Shown in pieces: positions 52,827 through 59,072 of a stretch of 64,000 nucleotides of DNA. The stretch's first letter is position 1, and every line of letters starts with the position of its first letter. Origin of the DNA: Kineosporia sp. NBRC 101731 (lineage in GTDB: Bacteria > Actinomycetota > Actinomycetes > Actinomycetales > Kineosporiaceae); contig NZ_BSTC01000014.1 of the NCBI RefSeq assembly GCF_030269305.1, forward strand, positions 124,001 through 188,000, in the 5' to 3' direction. The notes below the pieces were generated by a model. That model was not told the origin of the DNA, did no database searches, and saw nothing but the letters and a program-made list of their open reading frames with translations. The position numbers were made by a program, and so were the translations under genes.

Positions 52827-53129
52827 ATGAATCACCGTTCGATGTCCGGCACCAACCTCACCCTCGAGATGGCGCAGATCGCGGCCCTCGAGGAACACCT
52901 GACCAGAAGACACCACGCACCACTCACAGCGGGTGTTCTCGGCCTTGCAACCGTTCCTGAGAAGGCCGTCCTGCAGCACGTGACAGCTGTCGGGCCAACG
53001 TGTTACCCGTTCGTATACGGGCATTTCCGGGCGTCCGGCGACCAGTCGGAGGTCGCGGTCGAGCTGCACACCCAGCAGTTGCGCCGGCTCAGCGACACCT
53101 TCCGGCTGCATCAGCACTGGGGGCTCTGA
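52827..53129 (+). CDS. Small cytosolic protein of unknown function, divergent from pflB
   Basis: The 100-residue protein is preceded by a strong GGCAGGAGGCGCAG ribosome-binding region. It has ordinary composition and no signal peptide or membrane helix. One Cys (GPTCYPF) and several His residues are present, but there is no motif I can name. It shares the divergent promoter region and the inverted repeat with pflBA, so a role connected with anaerobic or formate metabolism is possible but unproven. A second in-frame ATG lies five codons in. It converges on the VOC gene. Confidence 0.6.
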   Translation: MNHRSMSGTNLTLEMAQIAALEEHLTRRHHAPLTAGVLGLATVPEKAVLQHVTAVGPTCYPFVYGHFRASGDQSEVAVELHTQQLRRLSDTFRLHQHWGL

Positions 53130-53132
53130 GCT

Positions 53133-53822
53133 CTACAGCAGACAGAACTCGTGGCCGTCGGGGTCGGCCAGCTGCCCGCTGTCGCGCACGGTCGCACCCA
53201 GGTCGAGCAGACGCTCCCGCTCGGTCTGCCGGTCGGTGCCGGGTGCAGGGGCGATGTCGAAGTGGGGACGATAGCGGCGGCCGGTTCTGGGGGCCAGGGG
53301 CGGACCGCCCCAGGTGATCTTGGGTCCACCCCGCGGCGACTGGATCGCGGTCTCCTCGTCCTGGTCCCAGACCAGCGGCCAGTCCAGCACGCGGCTCCAG
53401 AAGTACCCGTTCGCCCGCGATCCGTCGCCGGCCAGCGCCCCGATGGCGCCGGTCCCGGCCAGGAACTGGTTGCCGGGCTCGATCACGCAGAACTCGTTGC
53501 CACCCGGGTCGGCGAGCACCACGTGCCCCTCCTCGGGACGCTGACCGACGTCGTGGTGCCGCGCGCCCAGGGCCAGGGCCCTCTCGACAATCTGCCGCTG
53601 ATCCTCCAGCGAACTGCTGGTCAGATCGAAGTGCAGGTAGTTGGGCGCGGTCTTCGGCTCGTCAGTGGGCAGGAACCGCAGCACGAAGCCGGGATCCAGC
53701 ACGGCCGGGGCGTGGGCGGTGGTGCCGTCCCGCACGTCCCAGCCCAGGAACCCCGCCCAGAAACCGGTCAGGCGTACCGGGTCTTCGGTGTCGAAGCACA
53801 AAGCGACCAGCTGAGCCGTCAT
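53133..53822 (-). CDS. VOC-family (glyoxalase/bleomycin-resistance) protein with two domains
   Basis: The 229-residue protein is two vicinal-oxygen-chelate modules in tandem. The first runs from LVALCFDTEDPVRLTGFWAGFLGWDV to HVVLADPGGNEFCVIEPGN. The second covers ANGYFWSRVLDWPLVWDQDEETAIQSP to LADPDGHEFCLL. Paired G-N-E-F-C / G-H-E-F-C strand ends support a duplicated fold forming one metal or ligand site. The function may be a lyase, dioxygenase or small-molecule binder. The ATG (MTAQLVAL) is chosen; the in-frame extension is Arg-rich and overlaps the DUF4235 gene. Confidence 0.85.
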   Translation of the reverse strand: MTAQLVALCFDTEDPVRLTGFWAGFLGWDVRDGTTAHAPAVLDPGFVLRFLPTDEPKTAPNYLHFDLTSSSLEDQRQIVERALALGARHHDVGQRPEEGHVVLADPGGNEFCVIEPGNQFLAGTGAIGALAGDGSRANGYFWSRVLDWPLVWDQDEETAIQSPRGGPKITWGGPPLAPRTGRRYRPHFDIAPAPGTDRQTERERLLDLGATVRDSGQLADPDGHEFCLL

Positions 53823-53869
53823 GCGCCCGAGTGTGCGCCGCCCGAGGGCTGGCGCGCACCCGGTTTTCG

Positions 53870-54148
53870 TCACTCCTCGCCGGGCCACTCCCCCGTCCAG
53901 CGCTCGAACGCCACGGCTCCGCCCCGGTCGACGGCCGCCTTCACCGCGGCGAAGATCGCGCCCTGGACCGTGGCGGCGAGCAGCACCTGCCCCCACCCGA
54001 AGCGCCGGTCGTTGGCCTCGGGGGTGTCGTCGGCGTCGGACACGTGCTTCCACACCTGCTTGAACAGCACGCCCGCGATCAGGCCGGCGCCGACGCTGCC
54101 CGCCAGACCGAAGGGCTTGTACAGAATTCGGGCGGAAGTATTGGCCAC
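53870..54148 (-). CDS. DUF4235 membrane protein
   Basis: The 92-residue protein has two helices with the DUF4235 pattern: KPFGLAGSVGAGLIAGVLFKQVWKHV near the start, WGQVLLAATVQGAIFAAVKAAVDRGGA later, and a typical C-terminal ...FERWTGEWPGE. The family is widespread in actinobacteria, is usually a small inner-membrane protein, and has no known function. The 5' side is followed by four 11-bp tandem repeats that form its leader. It is probably monocistronic. Confidence 0.85.
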   Translation of the reverse strand: MANTSARILYKPFGLAGSVGAGLIAGVLFKQVWKHVSDADDTPEANDRRFGWGQVLLAATVQGAIFAAVKAAVDRGGAVAFERWTGEWPGEE

Positions 54149-54160
54149 GGTCTCTCCTTG

Positions 54161-54204
54161 CAGGTCACGGGCAGGTCATAGGCAGGTCATGGGCAGGTCA
54201 TGGG
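54161..54204. repeat. Four 11-bp tandem repeats (GCAGGTCATGG)
   Basis: Four adjacent units (GCAGGTCACGG, GCAGGTCATAG, GCAGGTCATGG, GCAGGTCATGG) lie just upstream of the DUF4235 start. The 11-bp period is close to one helical turn, so the units could be a stacked protein-binding array, or simple slippage DNA. No gene occupies the 217-bp gap to the MFS gene. Confidence 0.8.
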
Positions 54205-54365
54205 CACTGATGAAGCGTCTCTACGGTGACCTGCCCCGGCGGATCGGCAAGTGGAGCGACCCGGGGTGTAACACCTGGGACACTGGTGCCGTTAGAAACA
54301 GCGGGGCCCTGCAGGGCGGCAGCGCCTCGTGTCCGACCGTTCGTTCTGCCTGTCTTGAGGTCTTT

Positions 54366-55598
54366 GTGTTTCACCCTGTGCGCCAGCACTTCCCCCTGGC
54401 GCTGGTTTTTCTCTGTGTCGGCCTGGCCAGCGCGATGGCCACTCCCTTCCTCACCCTCTTCCTCACCGACGCGGTACACGCCAGTGGTCTGCAGATCACC
54501 GCGTTCCTCGTCGCCGCACCCCTGTCGTCCGTGGTGGTGTCGCTGGGGCTCGCCCGCTGGTCGGACCGTCTGCCCTCGCGGCGCGGACTGATCATCGCGG
54601 CCGCCCTGACCGGCGCCGCCGGCTCCCTGCTGACGGCCTGGCTACGGGACTACTGGCTGCTCCTGGGCCTGACCGTGACCGCGTCGGCCGTCGCGAGTGC
54701 CCTCGTGCCCCAGGTGTTCGCCCACGCGCGGGGCAGCCTGGCCGGTTCGCCCAACGCCGTCATGACCATGACCACCCTGCGCACGGTGCTGTCCCTGTCG
54801 TGGGTGGGCGGGCCGTTCCTGGCGACGATGCTGCTCACCGCCGGTGACTTCACCGCCGTCTACGGTTTCGCCGCCACGATGTTCACGATCGCCGCAGTGG
54901 TGACGTGGCGGATGTTCCCCTCGACGCCTGTCCCGGTGGCCACCGTCGCGGCGCAGACCCTGGAGTCGGAACCCGGCCGGGACGAGAGCAGCCGGGTGCT
55001 CGTGCTCACCATGGTCGCGCTCGTGCTCCTGCAGTGCACCGGAAACCTCTCGCTGCAGGCTCTTCCGCTGTTCCTGAAGAGCGAGCTGAACGCCGGGCTG
55101 GGTGACGCGGGCCTGATCATGGGCCTGTGCGCCGGGCTGGAGATCCCGCTGATGCTGGGCTTCGGGATGCTCGCGGCCCGGTACCCGCTGCGCCGGCTGA
55201 TGCTGGCCGGGCCGGCGCTGGCCCTGGTCTACACCGCGATCGTCGCGGTCTCCTCCGACACCTGGCAGCTCGCCGCGGCCCAGGTTCTCAACGCGGCCGC
55301 GATCGCTCTGCTCCAGGGCCTGGGCATCAGCTACGTGCAGGACATGCTGCCCAGCCGCCCGGGCCACGCCTCCACGCTGTTCATCAGCGCCGGGCCGGTC
55401 GGGGCCATGCTGGCCGGCCCGATCCTCGGTGCGGCAGCCGGTTTCGGCTACCGGCAGGCCTACCTGATCGGTGCGCTGCTGTGCGCCGTGGCCTTCGTGC
55501 TGCTGCTCGTGGCGCGCCCGACCCTCACCGGCGCCCGCATCACCCGCACGACGCGGATCGGGCGCGAGACCGAGGCGAAGCAACTCGTCGAGGCCTGA
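54366..55598 (+). CDS. MFS transporter, sugar-efflux (SetA-like) type
   Basis: The 410-residue protein has about 12 helices. It begins HPVRQHFPLALVFLCVGLASAMATPFLTLFLTDAV and carries the MFS loop motif LGLARWSDRLPSRRG. A central charged loop (~residues 190-215) divides the two halves, and the second half has QALPLFLKSELNAGLGDAGLIMGLCAGLEIP, as in SetA-family sugar or glycoside efflux pumps. It likely exports sugars or sugar analogues with protons. The GTG after GAGG is preferred; the frame is open far upstream but non-protein-like. The C-terminal coding end is immediately followed by 18-bp tandem repeats. Confidence 0.85.
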   Translation: MFHPVRQHFPLALVFLCVGLASAMATPFLTLFLTDAVHASGLQITAFLVAAPLSSVVVSLGLARWSDRLPSRRGLIIAAALTGAAGSLLTAWLRDYWLLLGLTVTASAVASALVPQVFAHARGSLAGSPNAVMTMTTLRTVLSLSWVGGPFLATMLLTAGDFTAVYGFAATMFTIAAVVTWRMFPSTPVPVATVAAQTLESEPGRDESSRVLVLTMVALVLLQCTGNLSLQALPLFLKSELNAGLGDAGLIMGLCAGLEIPLMLGFGMLAARYPLRRLMLAGPALALVYTAIVAVSSDTWQLAAAQVLNAAAIALLQGLGISYVQDMLPSRPGHASTLFISAGPVGAMLAGPILGAAAGFGYRQAYLIGALLCAVAFVLLLVARPTLTGARITRTTRIGRETEAKQLVEA

Positions 55599-55614
55599 TC
55601 CAGGAGCGAGGCCC

Positions 55615-55686
55615 GGGCCAACGTCGAGGACCGGGCCAACGTCGAGGACCGGGCCAACGTCGAGGACCGGGCCAACGTCGAGGACC
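55615..55686. repeat. Four exact 18-bp tandem repeats (CGGGCCAACGTCGAGGAC)
   Basis: Four identical 18-bp units lie 17 bp past the MFS stop. Being a multiple of three, they read as RANVED repeats in the MFS frame, which stays open for long after the single TGA. They could be a former C-terminal extension or a non-coding array. Unit length and absence of spacers exclude CRISPR. Confidence 0.9.
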
Positions 55687-55853
55687 GGGCCCGCGTTGGG
55701 CCCCGGCGCAGCGACGGCCCCTGGGCCAGCGCCGGACCCGGGCCAGCGCCGAGGGGCCGGACCAGTGGCGGCACCCGGTCCAACGCCGTTGCGCTGGATG
55801 AGGCGGGGCAGCAGCTCTGCTCCACCGGCCCCGACCCCACCGGCGAAGCCTCT
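55687..55853. other. GC-rich low-complexity spacer
   Basis: This stretch between the tandem repeats and the 54-bp palindrome contains degenerate GGGCCAGCGCC-type near-repeats and no credible gene. It may be decayed copies of the upstream array. With the flanking elements and riboswitch it fills the 680-bp gap before cbiM. Confidence 0.5.
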
Positions 55854-55907
55854 GCCGTGTGTACACCTGGTACACCCGGTACCGGGTGTACCAGGTGTAC
55901 ACACGGC
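55854..55907. repeat. 54-bp perfect palindrome
   Basis: Every base from the outer GCCGTGTGTACACC to its complement pairs, with no loop (centre GGTACC). Inside, GGTACACC and GGTGTACC units recur, so it may be a nested set of binding sites. It would extrude as a cruciform or form a long RNA hairpin at the MFS 3' end. The next hairpin starts at the following base. Confidence 0.9.
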
Positions 55908-55951
55908 GTTCCTTGCTCCCGGAGCCGTGAGCCGCTCCGGGAGCAAGGAAC
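55908..55951. terminator. 18-bp-stem hairpin abutting the palindrome
   Basis: Perfect arms (GTTCCTTGCTCCCGGAGC and its complement) enclose an 8-nt loop CGTGAGCC. It probably forms part of a strong terminator isolating the MFS and repeat region from the cobalamin riboswitch 115 bp downstream. A T-run is absent. Confidence 0.65.
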
Positions 55952-56066
55952 GTCTGCGCGGCCGGAAGCAGACGGACGAACGTTCGTGGCCGTCGCACGG
56001 GAAAGGAGCGCGGTACTCATATCGGACGCCGCGTGGTTAGATGCGCCAGTCAACTAAACACGAACC

Positions 56067-56217
56067 GCGACGGCAGTGAAGGAAGCCGGTGAGAATCCGG
56101 CGCGGTCCCGCCACTGTCACCGGGGAGCAGACCCCTCGCCGTGCCACGGCCTGTTGAACCAGGCCGGAAGGCCGGGGCGAGCCTTGATCCGGGAAGCCAG
56201 GAGACTTCGGCCGTCGC
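56067..56217 (+). promoter_or_regulatory. Cobalamin (B12) riboswitch
   Basis: This is the adenosylcobalamin riboswitch leader of the cbiMNQO operon. A perfect 8-bp P1 (GCGACGGC, 56067-56074, with GCCGTCGC, 56210-56217) encloses the conserved core. The core includes GAAGCCGGTGAGAATCCGGC, the B12 box GGTCCCGCCACTGT around 56104-56117, and the 3' GGGAAGCCAGGAGAC at 56191-56205. It is expected to lower expression of cobalt uptake when cobalamin is plentiful. No strong terminator lies between it and the start codons, so control is probably at translation initiation (inference). Confidence 0.95.
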
Positions 56218-56249
56218 ATCGATCCAGGGCGCGGACCCGAGGAGATCTG

Positions 56250-56294
56250 ATGACGAACACGCTGTCCGGCGGGGTGCTCCGTGCACATCGCTGA
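56250..56294 (+). CDS. 14-residue leader ORF overlapping cbiM start
   Basis: ATG follows a good GAGGAG ribosome-binding site and encodes [14 protein letters not shown]. Its TGA lies 11 bp inside the cbiM coding region, in another frame. The cbiM GTG itself has no good ribosome-binding site, so ribosomes ending the leader probably restart on cbiM. The riboswitch would then gate leader translation. It is too short for homology support, and coupling is inferred from spacing. Confidence 0.5.
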   Translation: MTNTLSGGVLRAHR

Positions 56295-57033
56295 GGGCTA
56301 TCTGCCGCCCCTGCACGCCGCCGCCTGGACCGTCGCGGCAGCCCCCTTCGTGGTGCACGGCGCCCGCTGTGTGGTGCGCGAGGTGCGCGAACGTCCCGAG
56401 TCCCGGCTCCTGCTGGGCGCGGCCGGGGCCTTCACCTTCGTCCTGTCGGCGATCAAGCTGCCCTCGGTCACGGGCAGTTCCAGCCACCCCACCGGCACCG
56501 GCCTGGGCGCGGTGCTCTTCCGGCCGCCGGTGATGGCCGTACTCGGCGCCGTCGTGCTGTTGTTCCAGGCCCTGCTCCTGGCCCACGGCGGGATCACCAC
56601 GCTCGGCGCCAACGTGTTCTCGATGGCGATCGTCGGACCCTGGGTGGGGTACGCCGCCTATCGCGCCTGTCTGGCGGTGGGCCTGCCCTTCCCGGTCGGT
56701 GTGTTCGCAGCCCTGTCACTGTCCGATCTCTCCACCTACGTGGTGACGTCGGTGCAGCTGGGTCTGGCGCACCCGGACCCCTCCGGCGGTGTACTGGGCT
56801 CGATCGGCGAGTTCCTCGGCATCTTCGCCCTCACCCAGATCCCGCTGGCGATCGCCGAGGGTCTGCTCGGCGTGCTGGTGTTCCGCATCCTGGCCCGCAT
56901 CGCCCCCGAGGAACTGGGCCTGCTGGGCCTGAAGGCCGCTCTCCCGGGACCCACCGACGACGGCGGGCCGACCGCCCGGGCGACCACGACGTCCTCAAGC
57001 ACCGAAAATCGCCCCGACCGCTCAGGAGCGTGA
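56281..57033 (+). CDS. cbiM: Cobalt ECF transporter substrate-specificity protein CbiM
   Basis: The 250-residue membrane protein begins [10 protein letters not shown], the conserved CbiM N-terminus whose first Met/His residues bind the Co2+ ion. The family patterns [25 protein letters not shown] and [18 protein letters not shown] follow. It captures cobalt at the membrane for vitamin B12 synthesis. Together with CbiN, CbiQ and CbiO it forms an energy-coupling-factor transporter. It is controlled by the B12 riboswitch directly upstream. The GTG is fixed by the conserved N-terminus, since its ribosome-binding site is poor. Confidence 0.95.
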   Translation: MHIAEGYLPPLHAAAWTVAAAPFVVHGARCVVREVRERPESRLLLGAAGAFTFVLSAIKLPSVTGSSSHPTGTGLGAVLFRPPVMAVLGAVVLLFQALLLAHGGITTLGANVFSMAIVGPWVGYAAYRACLAVGLPFPVGVFAALSLSDLSTYVVTSVQLGLAHPDPSGGVLGSIGEFLGIFALTQIPLAIAEGLLGVLVFRILARIAPEELGLLGLKAALPGPTDDGGPTARATTTSSSTENRPDRSGA

Positions 57034-57038
57034 CCACC

Positions 57039-57368
57039 ATGACCACCCGTACCCCACGCCGCCTGGCCGTCGACCTGGGCCTCCTGCTGCTCGTCATCGC
57101 CATCTTCGCCATCCCGCTCACCCTGCGGCTGAACACCGACGGCCAGCCCGAGGGCGAGTCCTACGCCGGCAGTGACTCCTCGGCCGCCACCAAGGTGGAG
57201 GAGATCAACCCCGGCTACCACGTCTGGTTCAGCCCGCTCTTCCAGCCCTCGTCGGGTGAGATCGAATCGGGCCTGTTCGCCCTGCAGGCCGCGGCCGGGG
57301 CCGGGGCGCTCGGCTTCGTGCTGGGCCGGCTGTCCGGCCGCCGCACCCGGAAGACCAGTGCCCCTTGA
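57039..57368 (+). CDS. cbiN: Cobalt transporter accessory subunit CbiN
   Basis: The 109-residue protein has an N-terminal helix (~10-29), an extracytoplasmic loop with [44 protein letters not shown], and a second helix. This matches CbiN, which helps load cobalt onto CbiM. The ATG lies 10 bp after AGGAG; a GTG overlapping the cbiM stop is an alternative. The stop overlaps the cbiQ TTG. Confidence 0.9.
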   Translation: MTTRTPRRLAVDLGLLLLVIAIFAIPLTLRLNTDGQPEGESYAGSDSSAATKVEEINPGYHVWFSPLFQPSSGEIESGLFALQAAAGAGALGFVLGRLSGRRTRKTSAP

Positions 57369-58114
57369 GCGCTCCGGCGATCGACGTCGCCGCCTGGGCC
57401 AGTCCCTGGCGGCGGTACTCACCGGGCGACAAGGTGCTGCTCAGCCTCGGCCTGGTGATCAGTGCCCTGGTGCTGCCGACCTGGCCGGCCTCGGTGCTCG
57501 TGACCGTGACCGCGCTGGGTCTCGTGCTCGGCCCGGGCCGTGTACCCGGCCGCCTGCTGGTGCGGGCGGCCCGGGGCCCGGCCGCGTTCATCCTGCTGGG
57601 CACCGTGACCATCGCGGTGACCTGGCGCACCGACGGTTTCGGCCCGACCGTGACCGGCGAGAGCCTGGACGCGGCCGTCCAGACCCTGGCCCACGCGGTC
57701 TCGGGCACATCGGCCGTGATGCTGCTGGCCGCGACCACCCCGATGACCGACCTGCTGGCCTGGGCCCGGCGCCGGGGAGTGCCCGAAGCGATCGTGGACA
57801 TCGCCGGGCTGGTCTACCGTCTGCTGTTCGTGCTGCTGGAGTCGGCCGGCGCCGTACGGGCCGCGCAGACGGCCCGGCTGGGCTACACCAGCCGCCGGGC
57901 CACTCTGCGCTCGGCCTCGATGCTGGCCGCCGCCACCCTCACCCGGGCCTTCGACCGCGCCCGCCGCCTGGAGAACGGACTGGCCGGGAGGGGTTTCGAG
58001 GGGGTCATGCGCACACTCGCCGACCAGCAGCCGTCGTCGCGGCCCTTCGTGGCCACCACCCTGGCCGGGCTGACCGCCCTGGCGGCCGTCTCTCTTCTGC
58101 CGGGTGCCCGGTGA
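57365..58114 (+). CDS. cbiQ: ECF transporter transmembrane subunit CbiQ
   Basis: The 249-residue membrane protein has about five helices. The ECF-T coupling motifs are [26 protein letters not shown] and [13 protein letters not shown] (A-R-G type), which contact the ATPase. It transmits ATP-driven motion to CbiM. TTG overlaps the cbiN stop (TTGA), a translational-coupling start. Length agrees with CbiQ. Confidence 0.92.
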   Translation: MSAPAIDVAAWASPWRRYSPGDKVLLSLGLVISALVLPTWPASVLVTVTALGLVLGPGRVPGRLLVRAARGPAAFILLGTVTIAVTWRTDGFGPTVTGESLDAAVQTLAHAVSGTSAVMLLAATTPMTDLLAWARRRGVPEAIVDIAGLVYRLLFVLLESAGAVRAAQTARLGYTSRRATLRSASMLAAATLTRAFDRARRLENGLAGRGFEGVMRTLADQQPSSRPFVATTLAGLTALAAVSLLPGAR

Positions 58115-58932
58115 ACGGGCAGATCGAGGTCGAGGGCCTCGAATTCCGCTATTCCGGAGGCCCTCCCGTGCTGACCGGCGCCGATCTGCAGGTCCCGCCG
58201 GGCACCCGCCTGGCCGTACTGGGCGCCAACGGATCGGGCAAGAGCACGTTGTTACGCTGCCTTTCGGGAGCCCTGCGTCCCACCGCCGGCCGGATCACCG
58301 TCGGCGGGCGCGAACTGCGCCACACCCGCACCGGACTGCGCGAGCACCGGCACCAGGTGCAGCTGATCACCCAGGACCCCGACGACCAGCTGTTCTCCGC
58401 CTCCGTCCGCGAGGACGTCTCCTTCGGCCCGGTCAACCAGGGGCTGACCGACGACGAGGTACGCGCCCGCTGTGACGAGGCCCTGACCCTGCTGGCCGCG
58501 ACCCACCTGGCCGCCCGGCCCACGCACCAGCTCTCGTTCGGCGAACGCAAGCGCGTGGCCATCGCGGGAGCCGTCGCGATGCGCCCCGACGTGCTGGTGC
58601 TCGACGAGCCGACCGCCGGGCTGGACCCGGCCGCGGGCCAGGAGGCGACGGCCGCGCTCGCCCGCCTGCACGACCGGGGCACCACGCTGGTCATGGCCAC
58701 CCACGACGTGGACCTGGCGCTCGCCTGGGCCGATCAGGTCGCCGTGCTGGTGGGTGGCCTGGTGCGGCAAGGGCCACCGGAGAAACTTCTGGACGACGAC
58801 ACGTTGCTCATCCAGGGCCGGTTACGCCGGCCCTGGGTCTTGTCGGTGGCCGCGCGATTGAGAGCCCTGGGCGTGCTGGGGCAGGAGACACCGGTGCGGG
58901 ACGAGCCGTCACTACTGGCCGCGCTGGGTTGA
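58111..58932 (+). CDS. cbiO: ECF transporter ATPase subunit CbiO
   Basis: The 273-residue cytosolic ABC ATPase has Walker [10 protein letters not shown] (38-46), Q-loop Gln88 in [11 protein letters not shown], signature LSFGE (141-145) and Walker B LVLDEP with catalytic Glu166. [22 protein letters not shown] is typical of ECF/cobalt ATPases. It powers uptake by the CbiMNQ complex, probably as a homodimer. GTG overlaps the cbiQ stop (GTGA). It is the last gene of the riboswitch-controlled operon. Confidence 0.95.
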   Translation: MNGQIEVEGLEFRYSGGPPVLTGADLQVPPGTRLAVLGANGSGKSTLLRCLSGALRPTAGRITVGGRELRHTRTGLREHRHQVQLITQDPDDQLFSASVREDVSFGPVNQGLTDDEVRARCDEALTLLAATHLAARPTHQLSFGERKRVAIAGAVAMRPDVLVLDEPTAGLDPAAGQEATAALARLHDRGTTLVMATHDVDLALAWADQVAVLVGGLVRQGPPEKLLDDDTLLIQGRLRRPWVLSVAARLRALGVLGQETPVRDEPSLLAALG

Positions 58933-59072
58933 TCGCAGGCCTGCGAAATATGTACTCATAGCGCCCATCTCTGACACCCATCACTAACCCGTATCGCTTG
59001 GACCGGCAGCGCGCGTTGTCCGGCGGCCCGCGATCATGTCAACCTGACTCGTGATGATGACCGGTGTGACTG

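Noticed and set aside
55615-55686. Possible CRISPR array
   Set aside because: The 18-bp units are directly adjacent with no spacers, and no cas genes are present.
55854-55951. Palindrome block as an integration site or replication origin
   Set aside because: No integrase, relaxase, initiator gene or tRNA is nearby, and no flanking direct repeats were seen.
57172-58932. Single long frame suggesting a larger CbiO
   Set aside because: Only the part from the GTG at 58111 reads as an ABC ATPase; the upstream part is out of frame with cbiN and cbiQ and is Arg/Pro-rich.
58934-58945. CGCAGGCCTGCG palindrome after cbiO as a terminator
   Set aside because: It has no loop and no T-run; too short to support as a terminator or operator by itself.
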